DNA of 64,000 nt from contig JALNQF010000081.1 of assembly GCA_028456385.1 (NCBI GenBank), positions 1 through 64,000 on the forward strand. The letters run 5' to 3'. This DNA is from Ophiosphaerella korrae. Lineage: Eukaryota > Ascomycota > Dothideomycetes > Pleosporales > Phaeosphaeriaceae. Below the pieces are notes generated by a model. It was not told the DNA's origin and did no database searches. It was given only the letters and a program-made list of their open reading frames with translations. The first letter of the stretch is position 1. The number at the start of each line of letters is the position of its first letter. The translations under genes were made by a program, and so were the position numbers. Positions 22,371 through 34,960 of the stretch are shown piece by piece.

Positions 22371-23082
22371 CTTGGCCGGTGAGGTCATGCCCCGCTATGA
22401 CCGGGTGCGGCACCGAGGCAATGCCGAGGCTGGGGTGCCACATCCTAGTTACTGTCGAATGCCAAAAGCTCCGACCTTGGATGCTCGATGCCTGCCTGTC
22501 TCCACAATGCAAGTGCTGTCATCAGGCCACCACGTCTTAAGCTCTTTGTATGCCCAGACTCCAAGGGCTAGAGGCTCATCGCCCTTACAGTGACTTACTA
22601 CCGTATGTACAGTCACTGCTAACCGGTTGTTGGTTCGCCAGATTATTGACCAAGCCGCAATGACACTTTCCTCACCCAGCCCGAGACATTTCGCTTCACT
22701 CTTGTGAACTGGTGTAGCCAGGATCAAGTGGCATAGCATTCAGACACGTACATCAAACTAGCCCTAAAGTAGATATTGGGTAGACCTTGGGCTGGTATCG
22801 ACTTTCGCATGCCACGCATATTTCATATGCGATATGTGCGTCTCCTTCATGCTAGCCTGATCCACGAACAAAGAGGGCCGAGTAAATTTTTTGAAATATT
22901 ATATTGTGCCTACCATCTATAGAGAAGATGGTATATAGACTAGTAGCACTGGAATCTCATGCATCTTCCTTTTCACACTCATCAGCCATGACACCATTTT
23001 TCCAGCCACTCCTGCTTCTGTCAGATATCACTGGCCTTCTCGAACACACCACTTTTAAATTGTTTCAATATCAGCTCAAAGC
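22371..23082. other. Intergenic upstream of HSP104, no supported gene
   Basis: Small minus-strand frames (22179-22388 and 22449-22739) contain protein-like stretches, but start, stop and splice logic do not combine into a model. The remaining part is AT-rich 3' flank of the choline kinase gene. Confidence 0.5.
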
Positions 23083-26063
23083 TCAATACTCTACTTTCTT
23101 CGCCATTTGCTGAACCTCTTCGGGCAATTCCTCTGCCTTGATGATGCCCATACGAATAGCATCGCCCCAGAAAAACATGGCACGGTCCTGTGCGTAAGCA
23201 AGGTAATCGAACTCTTCTTCATCCTGTGACTTGAAAATGTCAGTATCAGCTTGTGAATCGGATTTTTCTTCAGCTGTCTCGTCTGCCTCTTCGTTACTCA
23301 CTTCCCCGTTCTTTTTCTCTTTGGCATCTTCAGCCTCTACACACACATCGTTAGTCGAACCATCAAGACCTCCAGTAGCTTTGCTAGAATCGTTATTTGC
23401 TCGTTTCTCTTCAGCATCGAAGTCGGGCATGCCAGGGACATGAGCTTGCACGATGCCCCATGCCACCCACATAGCTGAGTTGGCGAGGCGCCAAAGCTTT
23501 GTTTCGGCCATGAGACGGCGGGCCTCTTCTTCAATTTGACGCTCACGCTGCGCCTCTTGTTCCGAGTATTTCTCCCCTGGCGGAGCACGTGAATCAAGCA
23601 TGAAGGCCGAGATCGTGTTGGGAGCAGCACAGGCAGCGAGGGCAGTAGTACTACCTGATGTAGGGAGCGGACCAAGATGTGGCGTCGTCGGGTTTGAAGC
23701 AGAGCCGCCAGGTGCTTTGTATGAAGGCGTATGCATCAGATAAGAGTAGATGAAACGATGCTGCTCCCCAAGCGTGGGGTAATATTTGGAGTTGCAACGC
23801 CATGGGTAATCGGGATCGTGGTAGTTATACATCCACTCAGTCTAATAGATATTGTAAGCTTCAGATATTCGTCAAACAAAGCTACGTATCGTCACATTAT
23901 CAGGGATACTAAAAATACTGAAGACTTACAAAGTGATTAGCAAACTCGAGGCCTGGCAAATTGGCGTTGGAATATTCGAAGTCGATGACTACCAATTGCT
24001 TGTGCTTATTTGCTGGTAGCAAAAGTGGTGACTCGCCCTCTGGAACCATTCGGAGAATGTTTCCATATTGAGTCTTTGATGTGATCGTTAGCTTCTATAC
24101 CCAGATGCTTCATTATAAGTTCATCCTACATCATTGTGGGCAAAAACTAGTCGCTCATTGATCTTATCAATACCGCCATACTGCTCTTCTAGCCACTTCC
24201 TATACTTTGCGACTATAGCCCGGAAGACAGGCCACTCCACACCACAAACGAATCCTCTCTTCTTCCACTTATCTGCAGGAGACAGGTTGGACGCCTGATC
24301 GTATTCTTTCACCTGCTGGTCGAGCCAAGTAACAACCTGTTCGCTTCGCTGGACCCACTTGTCCCAGTTCTGCCATACGAATGGCCCCGCTAATCTCTCT
24401 TCTTTCAAAAGGTCAATTCCTTCGTGAAGTTCGCGCATACGCTTGGCAATCTGCTTTGAGGTCTCGGGCTGACGCAGTTCCTTCGCTGTGAGCGCTTTGG
24501 CATTGAGAAACTCCTCAAAGCGGCCGTTGGTAAATGTGCCGAGAAGTGATGGCCCAATACGCTTTCGAGCAAGACGCTGCAAGATCTTTAGTTCTGATTC
24601 TCGGTCGATGAGATGTTCAACCTGAGGACCATATATGCGCAAAAGAAGCTTACTATACTTTGTTAGCTAGGCAGCGGCTAGATATATCTTTGCTTACGGA
24701 GGCGGGTTCCTGGGTTTTGGTACGTCGTTTGCATTTTCTGCTTGCGGAAGATCTTGAGGAGGAGAGACAACATAGACTGCATTCGTCAATGCGCCGCTGA
24801 GTCGCCGAACATCCATGTGCTCGCTCAACTCCATGGGCACTTTTCGCCAGCCTTTGAGCTGTAGTGTGCGTATAATCCGCAAAATCTCGTATTTGAATGC
24901 GTCCCATGCTTCCTTCTCTTTCCGAGCCTTCTTTTCAGATTTTTCGTTTTTCGACTCTGGGTCTGCGGCATCGACAGAGTACGCCATCGTTTTGGAATTA
25001 TCAAGAATAGCTTCACAGCTCGGAACTAGTTGATCCACGGAGTCAAAGTAATCAGACTCGTTAGAAATTAAAGAATGCCTCTTCAAACCTGCTGAAAGGC
25101 GACGGACGTGGGCATACTTCTTTTTCGTTTCGGCCGGCTTGATTGAAAGAGTCCTTTCTAGTATACCCGCCAATTGATCAAGTGCGAATGATCCTTGTGA
25201 AGAATCTGAGCCTCTTCGAGATCGAGTACCTGTGAGTTGTCCATCATCTTCAGCATTCACCTTCTCAGACTCAGGGCCTTGGGCTTCATCTTTTGGGGCG
25301 GTGCCTTTTCTCTTAGCTCGTCGTGTTGTTCGCCTTGCTCGCTCTTGTTTGATCCAAGCACTGACATGCTTGAATAGACCGTCATGAGAGTGGTGGTTGT
25401 GTCCGTCTGTAGAACTCTCAGAGAGAAGAGAAGTCAATGACGGGTTCCCTTCGAGACTGTGAATCTTGTTTGACCCAAGGCGCTCGACTGAGGGTCTTCC
25501 GGATAGTCGCTTGCGGCTTAGACTTGCAGTATGCTGTTTGTGGGTGGTGTTTGTGGGAGTGTTGACTGATTTGTCGAGGTCGAGATAGTCTTTCTGGTCA
25601 AGTTCTTTTTGTTTCCCGATCATCAAGGGAGAGATGCTCTCGTCGGGAAAGGAAACTACTGTGAACATGAATATGAGCCGTTATTCTAAAGAGCCACTAG
25701 TAGGAAGCCCAGTCTGAACCGCGCGATGATATTTTCGAAGCTATACGAGCTCTATATCAACCGCTTGAATGATATTTTCAAAGTTAGATTGATCTTAAAT
25801 AGATCTAAGAATGACTTGATGCTATTGTACAGCAAGGAGATGTATGTGGGAGGTGTAATTGCAAGCAAAAGGAGAGGAAAAGCAGACGATAGCGACCATA
25901 CATGGCCAGTCCAACGGTGACTTGTGCAGCGGAGATACAACGTACTCTTGGCTGTGGAGCGTGGTGACGAGCTGTCTTCCACGTCCCTACTCCGCGACTG
26001 CTCAGAAGCCTCGATCTGGTTGGCGCTTCCAGGCCTCAAAGACCCTTCATTGGAGGAGACCAT
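23083..26063 (-). CDS. CKI1: Choline/ethanolamine kinase, five exons
   Basis: Phosphorylates choline (and probably ethanolamine) with ATP in the Kennedy pathway to phosphatidylcholine. Exons (minus): 25946-26063, 24698-25658, 24130-24652, 23930-24073, 23083-23841; 834 aa. Catalytic features: APH-type Brenner motif spliced across an intron as AHNDTQYGNIL, and the choline-kinase motif VIDFEYSNANLPGLEFANHF. The N-terminal 300 residues are a disordered Ser/Arg-rich extension with IKQERARRTTRRAKRK, and an acidic insertion occurs near the C-terminus; both are usual in filamentous fungal orthologues. Introns 2-4 are 45, 56 and 88 bp. The first exon is less certain: it is joined by a 287-bp intron (donor GTACGT, acceptor TTCACAG, in phase). 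The alternative start is the ATG at 25668, losing about 40 residues. Confidence 0.92.
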
Positions 26064-26782
26064 TATTGGCTAGTTCTCAGTGATGACGATTCTCGAGCTT
26101 CAGTAAGCCCGGCGATGTTTGGGATCCTGCGCGGCCACAAGTGCGAAAGGCAAAATAGCCGTCTCCGCAACTTGTGCTACGAAAGATGGGTTGCTGTCAA
26201 GGTCACGAATCATACGCTAACGTTAGTGGGCTTAAGGGCCCACGTGCCAAGTTGGTAGGCAGCGAAGATTCTGGAAATAAGAGACACTGGTGAAGGTAGC
26301 AAGTACTGGAGAAAATGTGTCTTCATGCACAGGGGAGGTGGCTACTGGGCCAGTTTGGATAGCAAGTTTTTGTTCAATCTTGTGAAGCACATGGTCAATA
26401 TTTGGGCTGATCTTGGCAAGCTACGTCAGGGAAGCCCGACGCTAGACGACAGACCCAAACCTGAAAGAAGACGCTTTCACCTGAGCTGAAAATCGCCTGT
26501 CTTTGAATCCAGAGCAGTCTAATTCTACGCCTATCTATTTACTTGTATTCACAGCTCGCTTCAGGTTGGCGAGCATAATGAAAAACTTCTAAAGCCCAGA
26601 TGTGTCTACAGAAACTGGTACTCAGTCCAGTGCCAACGCCACGCTACAATGTCACAAAAAAAGTTCTAATAACTCAAAGTGATGACCCAACACAAGCACA
26701 GTGCAGCCGGATACTGCCAGTATGCGAATCACCAACGCTCTGTGCAGAGTGAATATTCTGTCTTCGTCACAGCCGATGACCC
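26064..26782. other. Intergenic, nothing recognised
   Basis: Promoter of the choline kinase gene and 3' flank of the transporter gene, both on the minus strand. No coding signal seen. Confidence 0.6.
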
Positions 26783-28580
26783 CTATTGCCCCTGTGCCCA
26801 TTCAACGGTTTCCAGAGCAAGCATAACTAGAAGCAAGGTTGAAGGAAGGATCCATACAACGTAACTTTGGAAGAGAATCCTGGACATGGCACCCATATAC
26901 ACATTATTGATCTGGCAGATCTGGGCTAGCTGAAGTGCGGTTGGGGCGCCACTCAGGAGAAAGCATACAATGATGAAGATCGGATCATCCAGGATACTGA
27001 CAGGGACATATTTTGCAGTGAGGACCAGCATTGGCGCCATTAGGAGGGTTGGGATGAGCATGCGGCTGACCAGAGATGCAATAACAAGCGTCCTTTCGGT
27101 CTTAGGATCCTCTATCGAGTGTTGGTCCTCTTTAGGAAGAGTGTTGCGAGCTAGATTGGCACCCAGCACTACGAGGATTAGGGGGACAGCTACCTTTCCA
27201 CTTTGATCAACAGCACGCGTTACTGAGTTGCTTACAAATGTTCCCGGGGCGAAGAAGAGATGTTGAAGTTGTGGGACTGAGGCAACGATGATTGCGACCA
27301 GCATTGCCCAGAGAGGGGGATTCATGAACGCCCAGAGACCATTTAGGAACCGAGCTGTCATCCCATATATTTTGGCTAACGTTCGCTGAAGCCATGCTGG
27401 AAGGGATTTGAATATGTGCCGTCCGGCACGAGCAAAGGCTTCGGCGATGGCCATGATGACTCCATTTACTGCATTTTTCACTCTCTTTGGCCACCCCTTG
27501 ACGCCCTTTGGAGCTTCATCTCCACTGTGAGACTTGGGCGAGCCATTAGGCTCACCATTGGCAACACCGGGTCGTTGGACAACAATGTTCCCATTAGTAG
27601 GTGTAGCGAAGTCAGTGTATGCCTGAACACCTTCACGATCTGACAAAGACTCGGTGTCGCTGGATTCTGCAGACGCTTCGTAACTAGTGAAATCACCAGA
27701 ATAGTATCCAGAATGTGAATCGCTAAGCAGATGCTGCGCCTCGTCCTCGTCGTATTCGCCGTTTTCTAGAGCTCTATTCTTGCCGCCTTCTTCTTCTGTG
27801 TAGGAATCGGCAGGAGCTAGTAGGACATTGAAACCCCAAGTCCATCGAACTAACTGACCGAGCTGTTGGAAGATGAGGAGGTAGAGGATACCACGAGCAG
27901 CGACTTCGTTGTCGTTGTCTCCAGGCACCTTGTCCCAGTGAAGGCCTGATAATGTTTTGGAGAGCGAGATGACAAGGGAGATTGGGAGCGAGTTGGAGTT
28001 GCCGAAGACCTGTAAATGTTAGCTATGGCCCCGAGCTATGCGATGGTACGTCATACTGCCATGGCTACCACGAAGTTGGACGCGCGCTTTTTGAATCCAC
28101 ATATTTTAGATACTAGTAGCGCGGCAAGGTAGGAAACGAGTGTTTGGACAACGAATATGACGGGAATGACGGCAAGCTCGGACAGCTTGTCGGCAGTCAG
28201 TTGCGACGCGAGCTTGGTAAAGACTGAGGCAATAATTAGTGTGGGCGGCAAGTTGTACGGTTCGGCTCCGACGTACTAAGGCAGGGTGTGAAGAGTTGTG
28301 TGTTGAGGTTCGCCAGGAACTTTTGGTTTTCGGCATCAAACTGGCCCATTCTTGCGACAATGTAGCCTGGCAAGCTCACGCAAACGACCTCCATGACGGC
28401 CTCGAAAACCAGTAATGTGAGATTGGCGAAGTCGGGGTGGGAGCTGTGCTTCTTTTTGAATACTTGCATATAGCCATTGCCAGTGTAATCGAAGGATTGA
28501 GGCGCCATGGCGACAAAGTCAGGAGTAGAGTACTGGAGGCTGCGCAGGCGCAGAGCCTGGGGAGCAGAGAAGAAAGACAT
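26783..28580 (-). CDS. Auxin efflux carrier (AEC) family membrane transporter, three exons
   Basis: Exons 28277-28580, 28057-28223 and 26783-28009 (minus), with introns of 53 and 47 bp; 565 aa. The fold is split: N-terminal membrane helices (residues about 45-240, including LTLLVFEAVMEVVCVSLPGY and VIPVIFVVQTLVSYLAALL) and C-terminal helices (about 345-560), separated by a long acidic Ser-rich cytosolic loop. Conserved family segments are NSNSLPISLV, LGANLAR and FLLSGAPTALQLAQI. This is the bile-acid:Na+/auxin-carrier superfamily layout of yeast Ecm3/YLR152C-type proteins, thought to sit in ER or vacuolar membranes; the substrate is unknown. A second in-frame methionine (MAPQSFDYTGNG) is an alternative start. 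Confidence 0.92.
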
Positions 28581-29905
28581 TGTGGAGTGCCTGCGGCTTC
28601 AACGTACGGCGCGTTTTACTATGTAAGTAGGCACGTTCCCAGCAGGCGCGGTGGGTGAGGGAGCGACTGGGGTATCGTGAAGCGCGCAGTGTCTTGTTTC
28701 GAATCGTGCTACAAGGGATCGACGTCACGGCGGCGCGCTGGGAAGGTTTAAGAGAGGGCGGAGCCGCTCGGGGCGAATGCACACAAGGCCATTGTAGGGG
28801 ATAATTGATGCTAGAGCGGTCCTAGACAGCCTGTGTGTGTTGCAGAGGAAGTGGTGGCGACAACAGCCGCTGGACGATAAGCCAAGGGCTGTGCCTGGCT
28901 TCAGACCGAATTGTTGACCACGCTAGGAATTGCGTTGTTGCGCCTCGCAGCAAGCCGGAATCAAGCGCATCAGACGTCACCTTTGCTAAATGGGCATTGC
29001 ACAGCCTCTCCTGTTGCCTCTGTCCATGCATGCATGCATCTCGCACGTGTCGTGCCTGGTCTCGCACCGTAGACGTCGTGCAGTTTCCTTGCAGCAATCG
29101 GTTGCACATGCCGCTGTCGTATCATCAGGAACAAACAGGAACAAGCAGACAGCGCGTGCTCGCCATCGCAGGCCCCATTTGCCGTATGCCCCAGCACGCT
29201 AGGCGCAATCCGGCATGGCGTGGCCATTGCTCGTTGCTTTGCCATGACAGATTGTCGCAGTTACATGCCAGCAACCCATCGCCTTGCTATCGGTGGATCC
29301 GCAATGCGTGTCTGCTCTTCTGCACGGCCTGGCGCATACTCTATCTATTCACGTTGCCTCTACAGTCCTCAATGCCTGCATCCTGCTACCGGGTGTCTGT
29401 CTTAGACACGCTGCAGCTCTCCCAGCCGGATCCAGTCGCTGGTTCGCAGCAAGCAAGCTTGGCACCCATTCAGGCTTACTCTCACACAAAGCAGGAATGC
29501 TCCGCCAGCTAGCAGCTCCCTATTGCAATACCTGTTATTTTCTATCTCTCCCCTATATGCAGCCCGTTTTGTCTCGTGCTATGGTTGCTGCGCCGTTGTG
29601 TTGCCCAGCAGCATCACCGTGAAATCATTCTGCTCAGCTTGCTGGTCTGAAAACGCGCGTCGACGTCACGTCACTGAGTCGCATACCACCATTCCCTGCG
29701 AGCACCGCCACTAGAGACTGCCCGCAACTCTCTCTCCGCCATCCCGCACTTTTGTTGCGATCGTCGCGAGAAGTCACTCCGAGGAGCCTGCCAGAGCACC
29801 ATCTGACCTCCATTGGTCTAATTTCCTGATTTTCTTACTACGCCGCCTGGACGCTCCTATCTCGACCCCGCAAAGCCTGAGGCCGCTCTCCTTTGCCTCA
29901 GCACA
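28581..29905. promoter_or_regulatory. Shared upstream region of the AEC transporter and PBS2
   Basis: 1.3 kb between two divergent genes. The PBS2-proximal 250 bp is C/T-rich like a fungal leader. The plus-strand frame 28835-29512 (225 aa) is a composition artefact, Cys/Ser/Ala-rich without family features. Short upstream ATGs occur in the presumed PBS2 leader. Confidence 0.5.
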
Positions 29906-31993
29906 ATGGCCTCCACAACCTCTACCCCCGACGGTGACTTCGACCCAGACACTCCTTTTGATACTCCTTCGCCGTCTTCACCACTCGCACCCTCGAGCCC
30001 GCCCTCCAATGCCTCGCCTCCGCTCCTCTCTCCCGACCGCCCCGCCATCCGCTCGCACTCAACCTCTGGCGCTACCGCAAATATGACTTTTTCTTCTACA
30101 CCATTGGGCAACATTAATGCCGCAAGAAACCCCCGCGGAAATGCTCCTACCATCTCCAGCCGAGGAAGTGGTCTCAATGTCTCTCAAGATATCTTAGCCA
30201 GAATACAAGCCGTTCATCTCGGCCGACAAGGCGCGCCTCCCAACGGCTTGCCCGGAAGGGGGCCGTTGCCCCAGGGCCCAGCACCTACCGGCCAACGGGC
30301 ACCTTTATCGCCTGGCGGTGGGCCGGTCATGGGCAATCCTGGAGGGGTACCTGCCAGTTTTCGGCCGGCCTTGAGTGGTGGCATGAACTTCCCGTCCGCA
30401 CCTGCTGTACCCGGCCGTGCTAGTAGTACACCTAAGATGTCTCTCGCTCAGAAGCGGGGAGCCCCATTGCCCGGAGGGCTGCCCGGCTCTGCTCCTTCTG
30501 GCACGAGTCCGACTCCTCCTGCTGGCAGGAAGAGGCCAGGCCTGACGCTCTCACAAATGAACGGCGACAAGCCGGAAGACGCCCCTAAGAAGCCTGAGAC
30601 AATGATGGACAAATATTCCGAGTACATCGACACCAAGACTGGTAGTCTCAAGTTTGCTGGCAAAGCCATCCTTAACTCAGAAGGCGTACAATTTGCCGGC
30701 GGCACCACGTTCAATATTTCCCTCGACGAGGTTGACACATTGGATGAGCTTGGCAAAGGAAATTATGGCACGGTATATAAGGTTAGGCACAGCAGGCCGC
30801 GAATGCGAAAACCCGGGCAAGGTCTCGCCGGTAACAAGGCTGCACCAGGCTCCCCATCGCGGAAAAGCTTTGATAATGACGAAGCTAGCCCAACAACTGC
30901 GAAACCTACGGCTGGTACCGGTGTAATTATGGCGATGAAGGAGGTACGTCTTGAGCTGGACGACTCTAAATTCGCCGCTATTATTATGGAACTTGATGTT
31001 CTTCATCGCTGCGTATCGCCGTACATTGTCGACTTCTATGGCGCCTTTTTCCAAGAAGGAGCCGTGTATATATGTATGGAGTTTATGGATGGTGGTTCGA
31101 TAGACAAGCTCTACGGTGACGGCGTTCCGGAGGGTGTGTTACGCAAAATCACATTAGCCACTACACAGGGTCTAAAGTCGTTGAAAGATGAGCATAACAT
31201 CATCCACCGAGACGTCAAGCCTACCAACATTCTGATGAATACCAAGGGTCAGATCAAGATATGCGACTTTGGTGTGAGTGGAAACCTAGTCGCAAGTATA
31301 GCGAAGACAAACATTGGTTGTCAGAGCTACATGGCACCTGAGCGAATCTCGTCTGGTGGAATTGCCCAAGCAGGCGCTAACCCTGGGGGTGGCACATACA
31401 GCGTTCAGAGTGATATTTGGAGTTTGGGCCTCACCATCATCGAGTGTGCGCTTGGTCGTTATCCATACCCACCAGAGACCTACAACAACATCTTCAGTCA
31501 ATTAAGCGTGAGTTGGTCTTATATCATCAGTTGACACTTTACTAACGATCCCTAGGCAATCGTGGACGGTGAACCCCCGGATCTACCTCCAGAAGGTTAC
31601 TCGGACGCGGCACGGAATTTTGTGCGTGGGTGTCTGAACAAAATCCCTAATCTACGACCGACCTACGCTATGCTTCTGCAGCACGCATGGCTGGCTCCAC
31701 TGGCCAAACCAGAGACCATCACCGAAGAGGATGAAGATGAAGTTGCTTCAGTGACTGAAGCAGAAGGAGGCGAGGCGGCTGGTGATAAGGGAACACCCGA
31801 AGCAATAGAGGTAGTCGCCGACAAAGAGGTTGCTGACTGGGTGAAGAGTGCAATTGAGAAGCGGAGAAATGGACAACTCAAACGCGCAGAGAAACCGGCA
31901 TTGCATGCGGCGCCTCTAGATGCAGTTCAAAGCCCATCCACCAATGGATCGAACAGCTTGGAGACGACCGCTCCAGTAGAGACGATAGCCTAG
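29906..31993 (+). CDS. PBS2: Osmosensing MAP kinase kinase Pbs2 (HOG pathway), two exons
   Basis: MAPKK that relays osmotic and fungicide signals from Ssk2/Ste11 to the Hog1 MAP kinase. Exons 29906-31507 and 31556-31993 with a 48-bp intron (GTGAGT...CCCTAG); 679 aa, normal for Pbs2. Residues 1-270 are disordered, Pro/Gly/Ser-rich, the docking and scaffold part. Kinase domain: glycine loop LGKGNYGTVYKV (about 281-292), catalytic Lys in VIMAMKEVRLE (about 344), HRDVKPTNIL (432-441), DFGVSG (453-458), activation site SIAKTNIGCQSYMAPER with the S-x-A-K-T phosphoacceptors of Pbs2 (463-467). A roughly 45-residue insertion with GSPSRKSF lies between the glycine loop and the catalytic Lys. The C-terminal tail is acidic (TEEDEDEVAS). 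Intact. Confidence 0.97.
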
Positions 31994-32624
31994 GCACCAT
32001 TGAAGATATCGACGCAATTCTCAAGTAGGTGAAACACTTTCTCTGTGCTAGTCTTGTAACACAAAGAGCATGCATGCACGCTTATCATAGCGGCTCGATA
32101 AAGTGCTCAAAAGTCTTGATGCACCATAGGTGGCATAGCCGCGGTTCATTGGCTTGTGACATGGAAGATACTGCGCAGGATGCAGCCTCCAGGCCATGGC
32201 GTTGGAAAATGGTGCATACATAAGGAGTCGAAAGCACGGTAGTTACATGGCCGAATATGACAATATATGAACAAACCAATAAAACACAGATATTTTATTG
32301 ACAGGTTGGACACGTTGCGTGCCAGGTGTACTGCATGTCAGACGAAGAAGTGACGTAAGGCGAAACGCGCTTGCACGTGAGAGCTGCCAAGGACACCAGC
32401 CACGGTGTGGCTGCTGGCCTGCGGTTGGGGAAAGAACACAGTAGTCGAAACCCAGACTTATTTGACCACGACTTCTCGAAGTTTCCCCCGCACCCTGACG
32501 GACCTTTACGCTGCTATACAATTCACTTGCTCAGCAGCGCATGCGCCTACCTGACGAGAAAAGGGTATTTCTTTTCGTCGCTCATTAGACACGTCAAATA
32601 CGCCATCACCTGCCGTCTTTTACT
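31994..32624. other. Intergenic PBS2/SEC63
   Basis: 3' flank of PBS2 and promoter of SEC63. Repetitive GCATGC patch near 32070. No supported coding sequence. Confidence 0.6.
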
Positions 32625-34960
32625 ATGTCTGGGACCGACTATAACTACGATGAACAGGTGCATCTCAATAGTTTGCCTTCTCCAAACGTTTCTAACCCAG
32701 CGCAGGGACAATTCTTTCCTTTCTTCATCCTGACAGTCACTACCCTGGTCACAGTTCCCACCACAATCTCATTCCTCCGACCGAGCAAAGGTGCGCATCC
32801 CCTGCCATGTCGCCTCACCTAACCGCTGACACGTAGCCAGAACTTGAGAACACAGGAACGCGAATAGAGTCTGATTTCGTCCCCGAACATGCCGACCTTA
32901 TTCAAGGACAGCGTAAGAAGCAGAAACGGCTCGAGCGGAGAATAAAGCGGGGTCTCGTCATGATATTTGGATGGGCGCTCAATGCTGCCATGATATATCT
33001 TATCCTTGTTACTGCGCGCATAACACCTAAGATATGGAATCCCTATGATGTGTTGGGTGTTTCCCATGTACGCACTCACTGCCTACACCTGACACTGAGA
33101 ACAATCCCACTAACTGCGATAGTCTGCGGATGAGAAGGCGATCAAGCGACATTACAAAAGGCTCTCTCTCACCATGCATCCCGATAAAGCCCGCGAAGAC
33201 CCAGAGAAGAATATCACAATTCAATCCATCAACGATCACTGGGTAGATGTCACAAAAGCCTATAAGGCTCTCACCGATGAAGAAATTCGCAGCAATTACC
33301 TCCAGTATGGCCATCCTGATGGCAAGCAGAGCTTCAGCATCGGAATCGCCCTACCCAAATGGATTGTGACAGAAGGGGCTGGCAAATACGTCCTGCTCAT
33401 CTACGCGCTCGCCCTCGGTGTTATTCTACCTTACACTGTTGGAAAGTGGTGGTATGGCACGCAGAGGTTGACAAAGGAAAAGGTACTCGTCGCAAGTGCC
33501 GGCAAGATCTTCCGCGACTATGACAATGAACAAGGAGAGTCTGGGGTCATTGGTGCGCTGAGCAGCGGAGAAGAATTTAACGAGGTTCTTGCTGGTCACA
33601 AAGCGGACAACGGTCTTCCCAAGCTGGAGCAAAAGGTTCTTTCAAACGACTCAGACACCACTCTCTCTCAAGCCCTGACAAAGAAGGAGCGCCAAAAATT
33701 TGACGACCTCGAGGATAGCCGCAGGCGAAAGGTCCTTACGCTTCTTTGGGCATATCTTGGCCGCATTGAGCTAGAAGATGATACCCTAAATGATGGTATG
33801 CTCAAAAATGTGATAATTTGACTGGGTGACTAACACGACATTAGAAAAGTTTGAAGTTGCCCCAATTGCACTCCGTCTCAATGAGGCTTACACTGCAATT
33901 GCGCTCGCCTTTGGTAGTACAACGGCTGTTGTGTCGGCCTACCACACTTCCCAAAATCTCATCCAGGCCCTCCGCCCAGGCGCTTCTCCATTGGAGCAAC
34001 TACCGCACTTCACACCAGTAGTTGCGAACGCAGCCGAGGCTGAGAAATCGAGAACCCACTTAACTATCCAAGAATTTATGCGTATCCCAGAAGCACAACG
34101 TAAAGCACGTGTGGTAGGTTCAGGTCTTTTGTCGCCAGCGCAGTTTAACACAGCGATGTCGGTCGCCTCGCAGATCCCAGTACTCAACATCGAGAAAGCA
34201 TTCTTCAAAGTTGTCGGAGAGCGTTATGTCACGCCAAGCAGCTTGGTACAATTCGTGCTCAAGTGTCGTTTTATTCCATCGGGGGTCACGGATCTGCCAG
34301 AGGTCAACCCTAAAGACCTCCTTGACATCGACCCAGAAGAGGGTGATGTCGCTGCCATCACGGGGCGAAAGAATGACCGCACTGGAGAGAAGCCAATCCA
34401 ACCACCTCTCGCACATGCACCATACTATGCTCGCGATCACGCGCCAAGGTGGCATGTATTTCTAGCAGACAGCAAGCAAGGTCGCATTGCTGTACCGCCC
34501 TTCACCTTTTCAACCTTTGATAAACCGATTCTAGATGAGAGCGGTAAGCCAACATTCAACGTACAGACCTTGAAGATGCAGTTTGGCGCACCACCACAAG
34601 CTGGTAGCTACACGTTTGTTATGCACGTGATCTGTGACAGCTACATCGGCATGGACACAAAGATGGAGGTAACGCTCGTTGTTGAGGATGCAAGCAAAGC
34701 CGAAGAGGTAGACGAGGAAGATGAGATCAGTGAGCCAGATGAAGGTATGTTTATCCATGTTGCTGGCTATTCCTGTGAAGGGTTGCGTGACTAACTTTTC
34801 AATAGATTCTATTGCTGGCCAAATGGCGTCGATGAAATCTGGTGGTGCTCCTCCTAAGAGGCGAAAGCAACAGAACGACGACTCTAGTGGAAGCGACACT
34901 GATGGTGATGTCGAATCAGAAAGTGAGACTGACACTGATACTGATTCGGATGAGGATTAG
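32625..34960 (+). CDS. SEC63: Sec63, ER translocon J-domain subunit, six exons
   Basis: ER membrane J-protein that works with Sec61/Sec62 and recruits BiP/Kar2 for post-translational import. Exons: 32625-32657, 32706-32790, 32841-33067, 33123-33795, 33845-34744, 34806-34960; five introns of 48-60 bp; 690 aa. It begins MSGTDYNYDEQGQFFPFF. Membrane segments: about 14-34, 73-95 and one after the J domain (YVLLIYALALGVILPYTVG). The J domain has the HPD tripeptide in SLTMHPDKA (about 133). The Sec63/Brl domain follows, and the C-terminus is an acidic run of Ser/Asp/Thr (SGSDTDGDVESESETD), a CK2-like site cluster needed for Sec62 binding in yeast. The first exon is 33 nt and easily missed. Intact. 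Confidence 0.96.

Noticed and set aside
28835..29512. 225-aa plus-strand frame in the AEC/PBS2 intergenic region
   Set aside because: Cys/Ser/Ala-rich without domain, conserved motif or credible start context; sits in a shared upstream region.
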